From Sphaerisporangium perillae (GTDB lineage Bacteria > Actinomycetota > Actinomycetes > Streptosporangiales > Streptosporangiaceae), in the NCBI RefSeq assembly GCF_023276435.1, contig NZ_JALLPO010000026.1:1-64000 (forward strand): a DNA stretch of 64,000 bases. The letters run 5' to 3'. Below the pieces are notes generated by a model. It did no database searches, was not told the DNA's origin, and saw only the letters and a list, made by a program, of their open reading frames with translations. Below are positions 17,175-27,931 of the stretch, piece by piece (position 1 is the first letter of the stretch; the number at the start of each line of letters is the position of its first letter). A program made the translations under genes and the position numbers.

Positions 17175-17618
17175 GTGGTTCCAACCCTGTTCGGCCGCAT
17201 CCAGACGCGGCTGTTCCTTCTCGCCACCGTGGGCGTGGTGGTCACGGCGCTGATCGTGCCCGTGCTGCCCGGCCTGTCCGGGCCGCTCTCGCAGGACTAC
17301 CGCGTCGCGTTCCTCGTCCTCGCGGCGGTCGCGGTGCTGGGCGTCGTGTGGGAGCTGATCTACCACTTCCTCATGCAGTTCCGGTGGGAGAAGGACTGGC
17401 CCACCCTGTTCGGTCTGCTCACATTGGTCCCAGAAGGACTTCTGCTGTTCTTTTTGCTACGGTCCGGTGCCATCGGCAGCCTCATCGACCCCGTCCCGCC
17501 CGCCTCGGCCTTCTGGACGCAGTTCGTCGTCGTCTGGATCTGTGTTTGGCTGGTGTCCAACGGTCCGATGCGGGTGCCGTTCATCCGGTGGCGTTTTCGG
17601 GGAGGGAGAGTTCTGTGA
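17175..17618 (+). CDS. Small four-helix membrane protein in FHA operon
   Basis: The 147-residue protein has about four hydrophobic segments (13-33, 44-66, 80-98 and 112-132) with short loops and a basic C-terminus (RWRFRGGRVL). GTG at 17175 is the start because AGGAGA lies eight bases before it; an upstream in-frame extension runs through the oxidoreductase gene and is not used. Its stop overlaps the GTG of the FHA gene (GTGA). No family is recognised. Its position suggests that it anchors or couples the flanking redox and FHA proteins to the membrane, which is inference from context only. Confidence 0.78.
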   Translation: MVPTLFGRIQTRLFLLATVGVVVTALIVPVLPGLSGPLSQDYRVAFLVLAAVAVLGVVWELIYHFLMQFRWEKDWPTLFGLLTLVPEGLLLFFLLRSGAIGSLIDPVPPASAFWTQFVVVWICVWLVSNGPMRVPFIRWRFRGGRVL

Positions 17619-19048
17619 CGGAGCTAGGCGTGGGGGTGGTGCGTCCACTTCCCGGCAACGGGTTGATCGCCCATGTGGGCGGCCTGCTGCTGGTGTGCGA
17701 CGCGGCCGACGCCGTCGCGGAGGAGCTGCTGGCGGCGGTCCAGGAGACCGCCGCCGCGGGCGGGGACGGCAGGGCGCTGGCCCGGCGCGCCGCCCAGATC
17801 CTCGCGCGGTCGATGACGGCCGAGCCGATCGCCTGCGCCCTCGCCGGCCGGGCGGGCGGCGGCATCGCGGTGCTGGTCAGCGGTGACGCGCAGGCGTCCA
17901 TCACGGGGCCGGGCACCGACGTGCGGCTCGACGGCAAGGACGCCCTGACCTGGACCGACCGCCTGGTCCCCGGCCCGGTGGACTTCGTGGAGCTGCGCCT
18001 GCCCGACGCCGGCACGCCGATCGGGCGGGCGCGGCTCGACGCGGGCGTGATCCCCGGCGGCGGTGTCACCTGCGACTTCGGGCAGGGAGGCGGCCCGATG
18101 GCGGGCATGTCCGCGGAGCCCGCGAGGGGCCCGCGCGGGGTTATGACCTCCGAGCCGTCCCCGGGCCCGGCGATGGCGCGGGAGCCGTCAGGCCCGCCGG
18201 CGATGGAGTCCGCGCAAGCCCGTTCCGAGGCCGCCTCGATGGGGCACGCGCCGTTCATGTCCGGGCCGCCGGCGGCCGAGGCGCCCCGCCACCCGATCGA
18301 GCCCCCGCCGCTTCCCGTCATCCCGCCGCCTCCCCCCGTCACCCATGAGCCGCCCGCCGACCCCTCTCCCGCCCCGATGGGGCACTACGAGCAGTCACCG
18401 GCCCTGGTCACCGACCCCGACATGGCGGCCATGGAGCCTCCGGGAGCGGCCCAGGGCGAGGCGCCGGATTTCGAGTCGTTCCTGCTGATCGACGGGGCCG
18501 AGGAGCAGCCCGGGGCCGCCGACCCGTTGATGGAGCCCACCGAGGCCGGTCCGGCCCCCGAGCCGCTCAGCCGGCCGATGGTCTACGGCGTCGACTGCAA
18601 GAACGACCACTTCAACGACCCCCGCGTGCCCTACTGCGCGGTCTGCGGCATCGCCCTGGTGCAGCGCACGCTCGTGCCGTACAAGGGGGAGCGGCCGCCG
18701 CTCGGGGTGCTGCTGCTCGACGACGGCCTGACGCTGCGCCTCGACAGCGACTACCTGCTCGGGCGCGACCCGGAACGGGCCCCCGAGGTCACCTCGGGCG
18801 AGGCGCGCCCCGCCAGGGTCACCAGCCCCGACGGCTCGGTCTCCCGCCGCCACCTGCGGGTGCGGCTCGACGGGTGGGACGTCAACCTCATCGACCTCGG
18901 CTCGGTCAACGGCACCCAGGTGCAGCCGCCCGGCGACCCGAACTTCTACGACATCCCGCCGAACGAGCCGGTGCCCATCCTGCCCGGCACGACCGTGCGC
19001 GTCGGGGTGTCCCGCACGATGCGCTACGAGTCCCACCGCAAGGGCTGA
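17615..19048 (+). CDS. FHA-domain protein with zinc-ribbon and proline-rich linker
   Basis: The 477-residue cytosolic protein has three parts. The N-terminal 150 residues are a globular alpha/beta region that I do not recognise (GLIAHVGGLLLVCDAADA...). Residues about 160-315 are a Pro/Ala/Met-rich, low-complexity linker. A Cys/His cluster, CKNDH then CAVCG (Cys328, His332, Cys342, Cys345), looks like a small zinc site. The C-terminal FHA domain has GRDPE, SRRH (410-413) and SVNGT, the residues that bind phosphothreonine. GTG at 17615 overlaps the upstream stop and has GGGAGGGAGAG before it. The FHA domain implies a Thr-phosphorylated partner; a kinase gene lies 2.2 kb downstream. Confidence 0.87.
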   Translation: MTELGVGVVRPLPGNGLIAHVGGLLLVCDAADAVAEELLAAVQETAAAGGDGRALARRAAQILARSMTAEPIACALAGRAGGGIAVLVSGDAQASITGPGTDVRLDGKDALTWTDRLVPGPVDFVELRLPDAGTPIGRARLDAGVIPGGGVTCDFGQGGGPMAGMSAEPARGPRGVMTSEPSPGPAMAREPSGPPAMESAQARSEAASMGHAPFMSGPPAAEAPRHPIEPPPLPVIPPPPPVTHEPPADPSPAPMGHYEQSPALVTDPDMAAMEPPGAAQGEAPDFESFLLIDGAEEQPGAADPLMEPTEAGPAPEPLSRPMVYGVDCKNDHFNDPRVPYCAVCGIALVQRTLVPYKGERPPLGVLLLDDGLTLRLDSDYLLGRDPERAPEVTSGEARPARVTSPDGSVSRRHLRVRLDGWDVNLIDLGSVNGTQVQPPGDPNFYDIPPNEPVPILPGTTVRVGVSRTMRYESHRKG

Positions 19049-19170
19049 CCGGGCCCGCGCCGATCCCCCTGTACGCCGGCCCGCACGGGTCCGGTGGACA
19101 GGGGGGATCCGCCTTACGGTGCCTCGGCCGCCGTGCGAGCGGGCGGGGCGAGCGGGCGGGGCGCCGCCGC

Positions 19171-21129
19171 TCAGACCTTCGCGGGAACGACCGCCGACCA
19201 GTCGACCGGATCGGCGTCCTGCTCGGCGCGCACCAGCAGGTGGGCACCCGGAGGCGCGACGCTCTCGTGCGCGACCACGAACGCCTCGGGCGGCGCCTCG
19301 GCGGCCGAGGCCGCGTCGACGCCCAGCCGGGCCAGGCGCTGGGCGAGGGACGTGCCCTTGCCGCGGCCGAGCACGAGCAGCGGCCGGGACCTCGCGAGCG
19401 CGAACTGCAGGGCGACATGGGCGGCGGCGTCCCCCGGGCCGTGGTGCACGGCCACCGGCCCGCCGGCGGCGTACGCCTCCGGCAGGACGGTGACGGTCCG
19501 GCAGGTCGCCTCGGCGACGATCCGCTCGTACCCGGGGGCCTCCCGGGGCACCACCACCAGGTCGGGCCGCGCGCTCGCCGCCAGAGCGGGCAGCTCGCCG
19601 GCGGGGTCGGCCGAGAACCGGCTCACCACGCGCGCCTCCACGCCGCGCCGGCGCACGCCGGCGGCCAGGGCCTCCAGCGCGCCGAGCGTCTCGGTCATGT
19701 CGGCCAGCTCGGTGAACAGCCCGGTGGTGACCTTCTGGCGCCCCTGCGGGTACGGCTGCAGGTGGATGAGCACCACCTCCGCCGGCGCCTTGGCGCTCGC
19801 CAGGTCGGCGGCCAGCTCCGCGAGCGGCCCGGCGTCCGCCGGATGCCCAGGGATCACCGTCACCACCCGGTAGGCGGCGGTCACGCCCAGCGCGGCGCGC
19901 TCGGCCTCGGCGATGTCCCTGGCGATCCGCCGGTCGGGGTAGACGCGGCGCAGCAGCGGCCCGGTCATCGCGGTGGTGAGCAGGGCCATGAGCACCATCA
20001 GCGAGTACAGCTCGCCGTCGAGCACGCCCTTCTGCAGGCCGACCGACAGGATGACGATCTCGGTCAGGCCCCGGGTGTTGAGCAGCGTGGCGAGGGCGGC
20101 CGCCTGCCGGGACGGCACCCGCTGCAGCCGCGCCCCGAGGTAGGAGCCGATCAGCTTCCCGCCGATCGCGACCGCGAGGATCCCGGCGAGCACGCCGAGG
20201 CTTCCCACCGTCAGCGTCCGCAGGTTGACGCTCAGCCCGGAGACCACGAAGAACATCGGCAGCAGCAGCAGGACCGCCAGCTGCTCCAGGCGCTCGAGGA
20301 TCTGGTGGTTGAGGTGCTCGGCGCCCTCCCGGGGCATCACCGCGCCGAACAGGAACGCCCCGAAGATGAAGTGGACGTGCATCCACTCGGTCGCCCACGC
20401 CGAGCCGATCAGGCCGAGGAGCACCAGCGAAAGCAGTCCCGGGGTCAGGCGCCCGGCCCGCTCGAAGGCGGGGACCAGCCTGGCCAGCAGGGGGCGTACC
20501 ACCAGGAACATCACCGCGGCGTACGGCACGGCCAGCAGGACCTGCCACTGGCCGCTCGCCGCCTCGGCGCCCGCGATGCCGACCACGACGGCCAGAGCGG
20601 TCCAGGCCAGGACGTCGATGACCGCGGCGGAGGCGAGCGCGAGCCCGCCGAGGGTGGTGCGCTGCATCTCGCGGTCGGTGAGGATGCGCGCGAGGACGGG
20701 GAACGCGGTCGCCGACATCGCGGCGCCCATGAACAGCACGAACGGCAGGGTCTTGCCGTTCGCGTGGTCCGCGGCCAGGGTGAGGGCGAGCACCGCTCCG
20801 AGCGCGAACGGCACGCTCGTGGAGCCGAGGGCGACGGAGGCCGCCACCTTGCCCTTGCCCCGCACGAGCTTCTGGTCGAGTTCGAGGCCCACCACGAACA
20901 TGAACAGGATGAGGCCCACGTCCGCGAGGGCGGTGAGGGCGGGGCGCATGTCCGGCCCGAACAGGTCGTCGCCGATCCACTGACCGAACAGGGTGGGCCC
21001 GAGCAGGATGCCGGCCACGATCTCGCCGATCACGGGAGGCTGGCCGAGGCGCCTGGCCAGCCAGCCGAAGAGCTTCGCGGCGGCGAGCACGATCACAAGG
21101 TCAAGCAGCAGCACATCGACGCGCAGCAT
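19171..21129 (-). CDS. Cation:proton antiporter (CPA2) with USP-like C-terminal domain
   Basis: The 652-residue product has an Na+/H+ exchanger-type membrane domain of about 12 segments (residues 5-385). Recognisable are GQPPVIGEIVAGILLGP, the conserved ASAAVIDVLAWTAL region with the transport Asp, and NTRGLTEIVIL. The C-terminal 240 residues resemble universal-stress-protein folds (YRVVTVIPG, then VVPREAPGYERIV, and LLVLGRGKG), which may bind nucleotide and regulate transport. I chose ATG at 21129 (MLRVDVLLLDLVIV), with GGGGGA nine bases upstream, over the much longer open frame. It is divergent from the atypical kinase gene. The ion carried (Na+, K+ or another) is not determined. Confidence 0.9.
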   Translation of the reverse strand: MLRVDVLLLDLVIVLAAAKLFGWLARRLGQPPVIGEIVAGILLGPTLFGQWIGDDLFGPDMRPALTALADVGLILFMFVVGLELDQKLVRGKGKVAASVALGSTSVPFALGAVLALTLAADHANGKTLPFVLFMGAAMSATAFPVLARILTDREMQRTTLGGLALASAAVIDVLAWTALAVVVGIAGAEAASGQWQVLLAVPYAAVMFLVVRPLLARLVPAFERAGRLTPGLLSLVLLGLIGSAWATEWMHVHFIFGAFLFGAVMPREGAEHLNHQILERLEQLAVLLLLPMFFVVSGLSVNLRTLTVGSLGVLAGILAVAIGGKLIGSYLGARLQRVPSRQAAALATLLNTRGLTEIVILSVGLQKGVLDGELYSLMVLMALLTTAMTGPLLRRVYPDRRIARDIAEAERAALGVTAAYRVVTVIPGHPADAGPLAELAADLASAKAPAEVVLIHLQPYPQGRQKVTTGLFTELADMTETLGALEALAAGVRRRGVEARVVSRFSADPAGELPALAASARPDLVVVPREAPGYERIVAEATCRTVTVLPEAYAAGGPVAVHHGPGDAAAHVALQFALARSRPLLVLGRGKGTSLAQRLARLGVDAASAAEAPPEAFVVAHESVAPPGAHLLVRAEQDADPVDWSAVVPAKV

Positions 21130-21274
21130 CGAACATCGTCCCCCGCAAGTAACGACACTCTGATCAAAGCCCCCGATAATGGTCGACGCGACGTTATCGC
21201 GATTCAGGCGGACGTCGCGAGGCCCGGCACGGTCCGCCGGGCCGATGTGCGTGTGTCGACGAGAGGAACGCAAG

Positions 21275-22063
21275 GTGGAGGGCATCGCCGACTACGAGTT
21301 CGTCCGGCCGCTCGGGGCGGGCAACCATGGCGAGTTCTTTCTGGCGAGGAAGCCGCCGAGGTTGCCCGTCGAGACCGAGTACGTCACGGTCAAGGTCGTG
21401 GGAGGCACCGGCCAGGACGCGTTCAGGCGGGCCACCCGCGAGCTGAAGGCCTTCGCGGCGGTGCGCTCGCCCTTCCTGGTGACGCTCTACGACGCCGGCC
21501 AGCAGGGCGGCGTCTTCTACTATTCGATGGAGTACGTCCCGGGCGGCTCGCTGGCCGAGCCGGCCGAGCGGCCCTCCAGGGAGCAGGCGCTGCGCGCGGT
21601 CGCCTCCGCGGCGCGGGCCGCGCAGGCGCTGCACGAGGAGGGCATCGTCCACAGGGACATCAACCCCGGGAACGTTCTACTGACGCCCGCCGGTGGCAAG
21701 CTGTCCGACCTCGGCCTGTCCCAGGTGCTGATGCCCGGCGCGACGATCACCGGCATGGGCGGGCTGCAGTCCGTGGAGTTCACCGACCCCGCGCTGCTTC
21801 AGGGGGAGAAGCCCACGCCCGGCGGTGACGTGTGGTCCCTCGGGGCCACCCTGCACTGGGCGATGACCGGCCAGGGCCTGTACGGAGAGTTGCCGACCCA
21901 CGATCCGCTCCTGACGCTCAGGAAGGTCTACAGCACCCCGCCGTCGGTCCGGCCCGAGCTGGAGCCCGAACTGTCGGACCTGGTGGCCTCCTGCATCGGC
22001 GACCCCGGCAAGCGCCCCACCGCCTTCACCCTCGCCGACCGCCTCTACCAGCTCGCCTCCTGA
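21275..22063 (+). CDS. Atypical Ser/Thr protein kinase, kinase domain only
   Basis: The 262-residue product is a Hanks-type kinase domain with no transmembrane segment or extra domain. The glycine loop is GAGNHG (14-19), the ATP Lys is Lys40 (VTVKVV), the catalytic loop is HRDINPGN (126-133), and the metal motif is DLG (145-147) rather than DFG. The usual APE motif is replaced by DPALL. The activation segment is therefore non-canonical, although catalytic residues remain. GTG at 21275 is chosen because AGAGGA lies upstream and the domain begins straight after it. It may phosphorylate the FHA protein encoded nearby. It is divergent from the antiporter. Confidence 0.87.
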   Translation: MEGIADYEFVRPLGAGNHGEFFLARKPPRLPVETEYVTVKVVGGTGQDAFRRATRELKAFAAVRSPFLVTLYDAGQQGGVFYYSMEYVPGGSLAEPAERPSREQALRAVASAARAAQALHEEGIVHRDINPGNVLLTPAGGKLSDLGLSQVLMPGATITGMGGLQSVEFTDPALLQGEKPTPGGDVWSLGATLHWAMTGQGLYGELPTHDPLLTLRKVYSTPPSVRPELEPELSDLVASCIGDPGKRPTAFTLADRLYQLAS

Positions 22064-22074
22064 AAGCCCCCGCA

Positions 22075-22779
22075 CTAGCCTCGGGCGGCGCGTTCGATGA
22101 CGGCGATGAGCTCCTCATCGGTCAGGATGTGCGGCTCGCCGATCATCTTCGCCTGGACGTAGACCGCGCACAGCCACTCCAGGAGACTGGCGCCTTCGAG
22201 GGCCTGCTCGAGGCCGGCTCCGACGGCCACGGCGCCGTGGTTGGCCATCAGGGCCGCCTGCTTGCCCTCGAGGGCGGCACGGACGTGCGCGGCGAGCTCG
22301 GGCGTGCCGTAGGTCGCGTACGGCGCGACGCGGATGAGGCCGCCGAGCAGGAGGGCGTTGTAGTGGATCGGCGGCAGCTCGCTCATCGTGCTGGAGACGA
22401 CCACGGCGTACTGGGAGTGGGTGTGCACCACCGCCGCGGCGCCGGTGCTCTCGTAGATCGCCAGATGCATCGGCGTCTCGGAGGACGGCTTGCGCGTCCC
22501 TTCCAGCACCGTGCCGGACAGGTCGAGGACCGGGCAGCCGGCGGGGGTGAGCCGGTCGAGGGCCACCCCGCCGGGGGAGACCGCCACCAGGTCGCCGCGG
22601 CGGACGCTGATGTTGCCCGAGGTGCCGAGCACGAGCCCGGTCTCCACCATCCGGCGCCCGATCTCGCACAGCTCCTCCCGCTCCCGCGCGAGCCTCATGC
22701 CGCCCCCGCCCCCGCCCCCGCCGTCGCTCCGGTCTCCGGGCGCGGGACGATCCTCTCCCCGCACGTCCTCGCCGTTCAT
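22075..22779 (-). CDS. Class II aldolase/adducin-family protein (fuculose-phosphate-aldolase-like)
   Basis: The 234-residue product has the class II aldolase fold: phosphate loop TSGNISVR, catalytic Glu in SSETPMHLAIY, zinc His pair HTHSQYA, and a late zinc His in ANHGAVAVG. Such enzymes cleave L-fuculose, L-rhamnulose or ribulose phosphates. The ATG at 22779 overlaps the TetR stop (ATGA), implying coupled translation. The first 27 residues include a run of eight Gly encoded by C/G repeats, and Met28 (MRLARERE) would be an alternative start. It is co-transcribed with TetR and divergent from a sugar kinase and aminotransferase that probably work in the same route. Confidence 0.88.
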   Translation of the reverse strand: MNGEDVRGEDRPAPGDRSDGGGGGGGGMRLAREREELCEIGRRMVETGLVLGTSGNISVRRGDLVAVSPGGVALDRLTPAGCPVLDLSGTVLEGTRKPSSETPMHLAIYESTGAAAVVHTHSQYAVVVSSTMSELPPIHYNALLLGGLIRVAPYATYGTPELAAHVRAALEGKQAALMANHGAVAVGAGLEQALEGASLLEWLCAVYVQAKMIGEPHILTDEELIAVIERAARG

Positions 22780-23381
22780 GTCGCCGCCGCACGCGGGGCC
22801 AGGCGGTCGAGCTCGGCGGTCATGAGGCGCGAGAGGGTCTCGGGAGGGAGCCGGTCGGGGTAGAGAAGGCGGTGGACGCTGAGCCCGTCGACCAGCGCCA
22901 GCAGCCGTTCGGCGACGTCGTCGAGGTCCTCCTCGGTGGCGATCTCGCCCGCCGCCTGGGCCGCGTCGAGCAGGGTGCGCACGAGGTAGCGCAGTTCGGC
23001 GGCCTCCTCGCGCTGGACCTCCAGCAGCGTCCCGCCGGCCAGGCTTCTGCCCCAGAACCCCACTTCCAGGGCGGTCTCCTTGGCCCGCTCCTCGTCCAGG
23101 GGCAGGTTGTCCAGGAGCACCTCGCGAAGCGCGGTCAGCCCGGCACGGCCGGTGAGCTTGTCCTTCAGGCGCCGGACGATGTGGCGGTGCGAGGCTCTGA
23201 GCGCCGACAGCAGGATCTCGTCCTTGTCGGCGAAGTAGTGCGTGAGCACGCCGTTGGAGTAGCCCGCCTCCTTGGCGATGGCCCGGGTGGTCGCCGCGTC
23301 GATGCCCTCGCGCAGGATGACCCTGCGGGCGGCGTCGACCACTTCCTCCCGGCGTTCCTGATGATTGACGATCTTCGGCAT
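22776..23381 (-). CDS. TetR-family transcriptional repressor
   Basis: The 201-residue product has an N-terminal TetR helix-turn-helix (about 8-55; ARRVILREGIDAATTRAIAKEA, then NGVLTHYFADKDEIL) and a helical ligand domain with a BetI-like C-terminal part. The ATG at 23381 is preferred over 23408 because GAAGGGA lies just upstream. It leads the aldolase gene by overlapping codons. A palindrome of the kind TetR proteins bind lies at 23411-23428 between its gene and the divergent sugar kinase gene, so it most likely represses both transcripts until a pathway metabolite binds. Confidence 0.92.
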   Translation of the reverse strand: MPKIVNHQERREEVVDAARRVILREGIDAATTRAIAKEAGYSNGVLTHYFADKDEILLSALRASHRHIVRRLKDKLTGRAGLTALREVLLDNLPLDEERAKETALEVGFWGRSLAGGTLLEVQREEAAELRYLVRTLLDAAQAAGEIATEEDLDDVAERLLALVDGLSVHRLLYPDRLPPETLSRLMTAELDRLAPRAAAT

Positions 23382-23401
23382 TCCCGTCCCTTCGCGACGC
23401 C

Positions 23402-23432
23402 TTGACATTTTAGTCGGGCGCCCGTCTATTAT
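23402..23432. promoter_or_regulatory. TetR operator overlapping the kinase promoter
   Basis: TTGACA at 23402-23407 and TATTAT at 23427-23432 (or TCTATT at 23425) resemble -35 and -10 elements for the rightward kinase gene. Between them lies TAGTCGGGCGCCCGTCTA (23411-23428), a palindrome whose ten central bases are perfect and whose outer bases mismatch at only one pair. This TAG-N-C...G-N-CTA form is typical of TetR-family operators. Occupancy would block the -35/-10 spacer, fitting repression. Confidence 0.7.
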
Positions 23433-23465
23433 CCGGCAATCCCGCTATCTCAGAAGGATCCAGCC

Positions 23466-24416
23466 ATGACCGTCGTCACGCTCGGGGTGCACATCGTCGA
23501 TGTGCTGGCCAGACCTGTGGAGTCCATCCCGCAGGGGCAGGACACCCACCTGCTGGAGGAGATCCGCATCACCGCCGCCGGCGCCGCGGCCGGCACCGCC
23601 GTCGACCTGGCCAAGCTGGGGGTGCCGGTCGCCTCCGCCGGAGCGGTCGGCGAGGACGAGCTCGGCGACTTCCTCCTCATGATCATGCGAAGGCACGGCG
23701 TGGACGTGCGGGGAATCGTGCGCAGGGCCGGCGAGCAGACGGCCGCCTCGATCCTGCCCATCCGCCCCGACGGCGGACGCCCCTCCTTCCACGTCCCCGG
23801 CGCCAACCTGACGTACTCGCCCGCCGACCTGGACCAGGACCTGCTGACCGGCGCCCGGGTGGTGCACCTCGGCGGCATGGACGTCACCTGGGGCCTGCAC
23901 GACCCGGCCTTCTTCGAGCTGCTCCGCGCCGCCAGGCAGGGCGGGACGATCGTCACCATGGACCTGCTGTCCAACATGCCCGACCTCATGCCGGGCGCGC
24001 GGGCCTTCCTGCCGCACGTCGACTACTTCCTGCCCAACGAGGAGCAGGCCCTGATGATCACAGGCGCGTCCGGCGTCGAGGAGGCGGCGGCGAGGCTCCT
24101 CGCCGAGGGCCCGTCCGGGGTGCTGGTCACCCTCGGCGGCGAGGGCAGCCTGGTCGCGACCGCGACCGGCACGGTCCGCATCCCCGCCCGGGAGGTGCCC
24201 GTCGTGGACACCACCGGATGCGGCGACGCCTACTGCGCCGGGTTCATCGCCGGCCTGGTAGAGGGCCGCGACGTCACCGCCTGCGCCCGGCTCGGCACGG
24301 CCGTCGCCGCCCGGGTCGCCGGAGGGCTGGGCTCCGACGCGGGCCTGGACGGCCTGTCGGTCGAACGCCTCGAACGTGAAGACGGCGAAGCGCTCCACGC
24401 CACCGAAGGGATCTGA
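23466..24416 (+). CDS. PfkB-family carbohydrate kinase
   Basis: The 316-residue product is a ribokinase-like sugar kinase. The N-terminal glycine-rich region GAAAGTAVDLAKLGVPV, the two-residue GAVGEDELG, and the C-terminal signature with catalytic base DTTGCGDAY are all present. The ATG at 23466 has AAGGA eight bases upstream. It overlaps nothing and lies three bases from the aminotransferase gene, with which it forms an operon. It should phosphorylate the sugar or polyol that the class II aldolase later splits. The exact sugar is not evident. Confidence 0.92.
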   Translation: MTVVTLGVHIVDVLARPVESIPQGQDTHLLEEIRITAAGAAAGTAVDLAKLGVPVASAGAVGEDELGDFLLMIMRRHGVDVRGIVRRAGEQTAASILPIRPDGGRPSFHVPGANLTYSPADLDQDLLTGARVVHLGGMDVTWGLHDPAFFELLRAARQGGTIVTMDLLSNMPDLMPGARAFLPHVDYFLPNEEQALMITGASGVEEAAARLLAEGPSGVLVTLGGEGSLVATATGTVRIPAREVPVVDTTGCGDAYCAGFIAGLVEGRDVTACARLGTAVAARVAGGLGSDAGLDGLSVERLEREDGEALHATEGI

Positions 24417-24419
24417 GAC

Positions 24420-25652
24420 ATGTCCGAGCACCCGTCCGACGCCGATCTGCGCGCGAGGGCCGCCAAGGTCGTCCCCGGCGGCATGTACGGCCATCTCAAC
24501 GCCGCCATCTTCGCCCCCGGCTTCCCGCAGTTCTTCGTCCGCGGAGAGGGCTGCCGGCAGTGGGACGCCGACGGGCGCGAGTACGTCGACCTGATGTGCA
24601 GCTGGGGGCCGATCATTCTCGGCCACCGGCACCCGCGCGTCGAGGAGGCGGCGGCCGCCCAGCAGGCCGCCGGCGACTGCCTCAACGGGCCCGGGCCGGT
24701 CATGGTCGAACTCGCCGAGCTGATGGTGGACCTGATCCCCTCGGCCGACTGGGTGATGTTCTCCAAGAACGGCACCGACGCCACGACCCAGGCCCTGATG
24801 GTGGCCCGCGCCGCCACGGGCCGCACGAAGGTGCTCGTCGCCCACGGCGCCTACCACGGGGCCGACCCGTGGTGCACGCCGAGCCTCGCCGGCACGACGC
24901 CCAGCGAGCGCGCCGACCTCATCGAGTACCCCTACAACGACCTGGCGGGCGCCGAGGCCGCCGCGGCCCAGGCCGGCGGGGACGTGGCCGCGATCATCGT
25001 GACGCCGTTCAAGCACGACTCCTTCGAGGACCAGGAGCTCGTCGACCCCGAGTTCGCCCGGGGCCTGCGCGCCCTGGCCGACCGCATCGGCGCCGCCCTG
25101 GTGATCGACGACGTGCGCGCCGGCTTCCGGCTGGACCTGCGCGGCTCCTGGGAGCCTCTCGGCGTGCGGCCGGACCTCACCGCGTGGAGCAAGGCCATGG
25201 CCAACGGGTACGCGATCGCGGCCGTCACCGGCACCGACGCCCTGCGCGGCGCCGCCCAGACCCTCTACTCCACCGGGTCGTTCTGGTTCTCGGCGGTGGC
25301 CATGGCCGCCGCGAAGGCCACCATCGAGACGCTGCGCGACACCGGCGGCCCGGCGCTGATGGAGCGGGCGGGATCGCGGCTGCGCGCGGGCCTCGCGGCG
25401 CAGGCGGCCTCCCACGGGTTCGTGATCGACCAGACCGGCCCCGTGCAGATCCCGTGGCTGTCCTTCGAGGGCGACGCGACCCTGGAGAAGGGCATGTCCT
25501 GGTCGAGCGCCTGCCTGGAGGAGGGCGTCTACCTCCACCCGTGGCACAACTGGTTCCTGTCGGCCGCGCACACCGACGCCGACATCGACCGGGCGCTCGC
25601 CGGCACCGACGCCGCGTTCGCGAAGCTCCGTGCGAAGTTCGGCGCCGACTGA
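24420..25652 (+). CDS. Class III PLP-dependent aminotransferase (GSA-aminotransferase-like)
   Basis: The 410-residue product has the class III aminotransferase fold. FSKNGTDATTQALMVARAATGR holds the cofactor-phosphate site, YHGADPW is the ring-stacking region, VIDDVRAGFR has the Asp that pairs with the pyridine nitrogen, and Lys in AWSKAMANGY forms the Schiff base. It resembles glutamate-1-semialdehyde aminomutase relatives used for amino sugars or amino-polyols. It directly follows the PfkB kinase gene. With the aldolase and kinase it suggests breakdown of an amino- or keto-sugar. The gene is not hemL itself: the context is catabolic and the sequence diverges in the active-site entry. Confidence 0.9.
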   Translation: MSEHPSDADLRARAAKVVPGGMYGHLNAAIFAPGFPQFFVRGEGCRQWDADGREYVDLMCSWGPIILGHRHPRVEEAAAAQQAAGDCLNGPGPVMVELAELMVDLIPSADWVMFSKNGTDATTQALMVARAATGRTKVLVAHGAYHGADPWCTPSLAGTTPSERADLIEYPYNDLAGAEAAAAQAGGDVAAIIVTPFKHDSFEDQELVDPEFARGLRALADRIGAALVIDDVRAGFRLDLRGSWEPLGVRPDLTAWSKAMANGYAIAAVTGTDALRGAAQTLYSTGSFWFSAVAMAAAKATIETLRDTGGPALMERAGSRLRAGLAAQAASHGFVIDQTGPVQIPWLSFEGDATLEKGMSWSSACLEEGVYLHPWHNWFLSAAHTDADIDRALAGTDAAFAKLRAKFGAD

Positions 25653-25693
25653 CGGCGAGGACATGGAGCGGCCACCTCCGTTGGGAGCCGGCC

Positions 25694-27773
<2,080 letters not shown>

Positions 27774-27931
27774 GCCCCCGAGGCCGGATGTGGCGGTTCG
27801 GTAAACAATCATGCTTAGCCGCGCACCATGGGAACAGAAACCCGTGTGACGCTGCTTACTAGCAATAGTCGTCTATAAGGCAATTTAACACTGAACACTG
27901 GATGTAATGACACGAACACTCCCTGGCCAGG

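Noticed and set aside
18395-20980. Minus-strand open frame of 861 codons overlapping the FHA and antiporter genes
   Set aside because: Arg/Ala/Pro/Gly-rich shadow frame; the antiporter frame and the FHA frame both show clear families and ribosome sites.
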